64,000 bases of DNA from Clitoria ternatea (Eukaryota; Streptophyta; Magnoliopsida; Fabales; Fabaceae). A model generated the notes under the pieces. The model saw nothing but the letters and a program-made list of their open reading frames with translations, had not been told where the DNA came from and did no database searches. The stretch lies in contig CM075672.1 of NCBI GenBank assembly GCA_037962975.1, positions 130,744,001 to 130,808,000 on the forward strand. Direction: 5' to 3'. This document shows, in pieces, positions 61,170-64,000 of this stretch. The position numbers and the translations under genes are program-made. How positions within the stretch are numbered: the stretch's first letter is position 1; every line of letters begins with the position of its first letter.

Positions 61170-61331
61170 TCCATCAGCTTCGTTCCATTTTTCTTTCCTT
61201 TCTCTTTCCGTTTCTTTTCTTTCTTTCTTTTCTTCGTTTTTGTTTTCTTTCTCTTCTCTTTCTCTTTTTCGTTTTTCTTTCTCTGTCCCATTTCTTTTTT
61301 ATTTTCTTTCTTTTTCTTTATTTTATTTTAA
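61170..61331 (+). repeat. Pyrimidine tract in LTR leader
   Basis: About 160 bases almost entirely T and C (TTTCTTT units), producing Phe/Ser-rich spurious frames on the plus strand and Lys-rich ones on the minus strand. Not coding. Confidence 0.8.
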
Positions 61332-62239
61332 GAGTTGTGAATTGTAAAAGTGAGAATTTAAATTTGTAATTGGTGGAGAAATTATTGCGACAAGGAATTA
61401 CAGTGGTAAATTATTCTAAGCTTTTGGAGAAACCCGTAAGTCTTTATTTTTTACCATGTCTTGTATGTTTTATTTTTCCATTATATATATGAATTTGAAT
61501 TATTTCATGAGTAGCTAAATTAATTATCTTAGGATAAAGAGGGTATGATAATATTTTATTGTTAATATTATTTTGACTTGGAATTAAATAAATTTCTGTT
61601 TTCCATTTAGTTCAATTATGCTCAATGCTTTTAGTAATTCCTAACAAGAACCTAAATGATAAAACTGTATACTTACGGGTATATTAGTAAGTTTAGGTAA
61701 TAAATAGAATCGAGAGATTTATTTTTACCGGAAAGCTTTGAACTAAACCTAAGATTTTTGAAATGCTTTTTGTGACCTTGGTAAAACCGTGAAAGTAATC
61801 AAAATTCTTTTGAGGAAATAAAAGGGATTTTCATAAAACGATAATGGGCCTTTCTGAGGATTAAGCAGCGCTTTCCATAGGTTAGGTACATTAATAGGAT
61901 TCCGAGAGGAACATATTAATTAGCTTTTGGAAAATTCGCCTTGGAAAACTTAATTTGATTCTTATTTATGAAAAGTTAAATTCATTAACATAAAATAGAG
62001 TCTTAATCCCCCGAAATCCCAAGATACTCTCAACTCTGATTTTTTAAGTGTCAAGTAAATTTTATTTTTGTATTCTGTGTAACTTAATTTTGTGTTTTAT
62101 TTTACAAAAACCTTAAAAAACAATTGTGTGGATAATTAAATTTTAATATGCCGGTACTTTGAACACAGTCCCTGTGGAGAACGGTAATCTTTTATATTAC
62201 GCGACATAACCCGTGCGCTTGTGGGCCCTGTCAAGTTTT

Positions 62240-62258
62240 TGGCACCGTTGCCGGGGAC
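62240..62258 (+). other. Primer binding site, tRNA-Asp type
   Basis: TGGCACCGTTGCCGGGGAC lies six bases after the LTR end. It matches the well-known Athila-type site TGGCGCCGTTGCCGGGGA, complementary to the 3' end of tRNA-Asp, with one G to A difference. This is the strongest non-coding evidence for Athila affiliation. Confidence 0.9.
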
Positions 62259-62441
62259 TGTTGTCCCTCAAATATCGGCAATATTAAAATTCGATTAGAT
62301 CATACTTGTTAATATTTTTATTGTTATTTTTATTTTTATTTTTATTTTCTTTTTAATTTTATATTTTGTTCTATATTCTGTGTATCTGTTGTTATTTTCT
62401 TTTTGTAATTGTTTGTTTTATTGGTCATTTATTTTCTATTT

Positions 62442-64000
62442 ATGCGACGAAGCCGTAGTGTCGATCTAAACTTAGGATTTGACCCTGAGATAGAACGTAC
62501 CCTTAGAGCTTTGAGAAAACAACAAAAACAACAAAAAGAACAAAAAGAAAATCAAATGGCAGACCAACACAGACCCTTAAGAGATTTTACCGCTCCAAGC
62601 ACTAATGGGAGAGGATCTAGCATCCTCAGACCCACAGTGGAGGCTAACAATTTTGAATTGAAGCCTTCACTACTCTCAATGGTTCAACAAAACCAATTCG
62701 GAGGATTACCCTCCGAAGATCCAAATCTTCAACTTCAAATCTTTCTTGAATACTGTGACACCCTGAAGATGAACGGAGCCACCAATGATGCCATTCGCTT
62801 AAGACTTTTCCCTTTCTCCTTAAGAGATAAAGCGAGAGCGTGGTTATACTCTCTTCCTGAAGGATCCATCACGACTTGGGAATAATTGTCCAGTGCTTTT
62901 ATCAATAAATGGTACCCAAGGAACAAGACTGATGTGTTAAGAAAACAAATCATAAATTTTTCACAAAAAGATGATGAATCCTTGTATGAAGCCTGGGAAA
63001 GATACAGGGAGTTGCTAAGAGAATGTCCTCACCATGGGATAGAAAGGTGGTTGACAATCCATATTTTCTATAATGGACTAACTTCCACACAAAAGATCTC
63101 TTTAGATGCTGCAGCTGGAGGAGCTTTCATGAGTAAAAATGTTGATGAAGCTGAGAACCTAATTGAGGAAATAGCTTAAAACACTCACCAGTGGAACTCT
63201 GAGAGAGGAGTACCTTCTAAAACACCAGGTAAGTATTCTGTTGATGCTCTTTCCCTACTTTCTGCCAAAGTTGAAGCATTAACATTAAAACTTGATAAAA
63301 TAGGGTCAACAGGTGCTACTAATATTGTTTGTGAAGTTTGTGGTGTTTCAGGACATGGAGCTACAAACTGCCATTTAGCAATGACTCCTAATCAAGAACA
63401 AGAAATGCATCAGGTGGATGCTATTGGAAACTATAGTGGAAATTATCAAGGTAACTACAGACCTCCACAAGGTCTACCTGGCTTCCAAAATAGGCCACCT
63501 CAATTCCAAAGTAACTACAAACCTCAACAAGGAACCTATATTCCACAAAAATCAAAGCTAGAATCCTTGATGGAGACATGTGTAGCTACTCAACTTAAAC
63601 AAAATGATGAATTCTCTGATACAATAAAAAACTTAGCTTCAAAGGTGGACTCCCTTGCCACCCATAACAAAATATTGGAGACTCAAATTGCCCAACAAGC
63701 CTCCTACTCTCAAAGAACGCCAGGAACATTTCCTGGGAAACCCGAGGCTAGACCTTTCAACCATGCAATGGCTATCACTCTTAGGAGTGGTACTCAATAT
63801 GATGGTCCAGTTGGTAAGACTGAAGAGAAAAATAAATTGGATGAGTCTCCATCTCACCCGATGAATAAGGAAGAAAAACCACAAGAAAAGAAAGAAGAGG
63901 TTAAGCCATATCAACCTCCTATTCCATTTCCTCAGCGCCTGGCTAGAGCAAAGTTGGACAAACAATTTGGTAAGTTTCTTGATTTTTTTAAAAAATTGTA
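62442..64000 (+). pseudogene. Athila-type gag, running off the window (two stops)
   Basis: ATG at 62442 opens MRRSRSVDLNLGFDPEIERTL, then a Gln/Lys-rich stretch. The capsid region reads NFELKPSLLSMVQQNQFGG, LRLFPFSLRDKARAWLYSLPEG, FINKWYPRNKTDVLRKQI and NGLTSTQKISLDAAAGGAFMSK. An intact CCHC knuckle follows (CEVCGVSGHGATNC), then a Tyr/Gln/Asn-rich tail and FNHAMAITLRSGTQYD leading toward protease. In-frame TAA codons occur at 62883-62885 and 63177-63179; apart from these the frame is open to the window end. It is the least decayed coding region in the window. The short upstream run from 62409 is in frame but 62442 is the better start. Confidence 0.88.

Larger units (their letters stand above)
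59279..62233 (+). mobile_element. 5' LTR of the plus-strand Athila-type element
   Basis: It starts TGATAAGTGCTTTATAG and ends CGTGCGCTTGTGGGCCCTGTCA, six bases before the primer site. Length is 2955 bp, about twice the minus-strand Athila LTR. It interrupts the gag of that element; ACCCC at 59274-59278 is the expected target duplication, whose partner is off the window. The excess length is mostly the CCGAGTGAA array (59520-60905). A TATA box at 61121 and a T/C tract (61170-61331) mark the transcription start region. Confidence 0.88.

Noticed and set aside
61011..61347. Phe/Ser-rich frames on plus and Lys-rich frames on minus
   Set aside because: These are translations of the pyrimidine tract after the LTR promoter, not genes.

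Overview
This window looks like repeat-rich, AT-rich DNA from a flowering plant nucleus, probably a eudicot and perhaps a legume (the lineage is a guess from general resemblance of the repeats). I see no credible host gene, rRNA or tRNA gene, CRISPR array or bacterial feature. Almost all of the 64 kb is LTR retrotransposon, plus one CACTA (En/Spm-type) DNA transposon. Every recognisable coding region is broken by stops, frameshifts or insertions.

Left block, 1-21646, is a nest four insertions deep. The host is a minus-strand Ty3/gypsy chromovirus-like element: 5' LTR right-bounded at 21646, tRNA-iMet primer site at 14593-14604, gag running left. A minus-strand Ty1/copia element (5' LTR 11582-13190, iMet primer site, gag-protease-integrase-RT) sits in that gag and runs off the left edge. 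A coding-free LTR-type element (1063-8269, target duplication ACATA) splits the copia integrase, and a further solo LTR (3058-5780, duplication GAATT) sits inside it. The chromovirus 5' LTR is itself split by a solo LTR (14820-19154), which is split by a copia solo LTR (17208-18470, duplication TATGA).

Middle block, 21647-37071, holds long LTRs without coding: 21988-27208; a tentative LTR 28044-36246; and a minus-strand solo LTR 29942-33940 (duplication ATATA) nested in the latter. From 37075 a CACTA transposon begins with CACTACAAAAAA; it carries a decayed TNP2-type transposase (about 41532-46070), split by a copia solo LTR (44697-45755, duplication ATTGT), and a second transposon gene (about 46166-47400). 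Its right end is not visible.

Right block, 49332-64000, has two Athila-type Ty3/gypsy elements head to head. The minus-strand one has a 3' LTR (49332-50716), an ATHILA-type extra ORF, integrase, RNase H, RT, protease and gag. Its gag is cut at 59278 by the plus-strand one, which shows its 5' LTR (59279-62233), a tRNA-Asp-type primer site and gag to the window end.

The most unusual signal is not a gene. Many of these LTRs carry dense interspersed arrays of short, usually palindromic words, and the word differs between elements: CTCGCTCAAGCGAG, CCGAGTGAA, GACTC-N6-GAGTC, TGAATCGATTCA, CCTAGGCGA, AACCACGGCCAGTGGTT, GCCAGGAGTGGC. The CCGAGTGAA word occurs in both chromovirus-like and Athila-type LTRs, while the two related Athila elements carry different words. 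Several chromovirus-like LTRs also share a conserved TTGAG/GTARG motif that looks like a splice donor ending a short leader exon.
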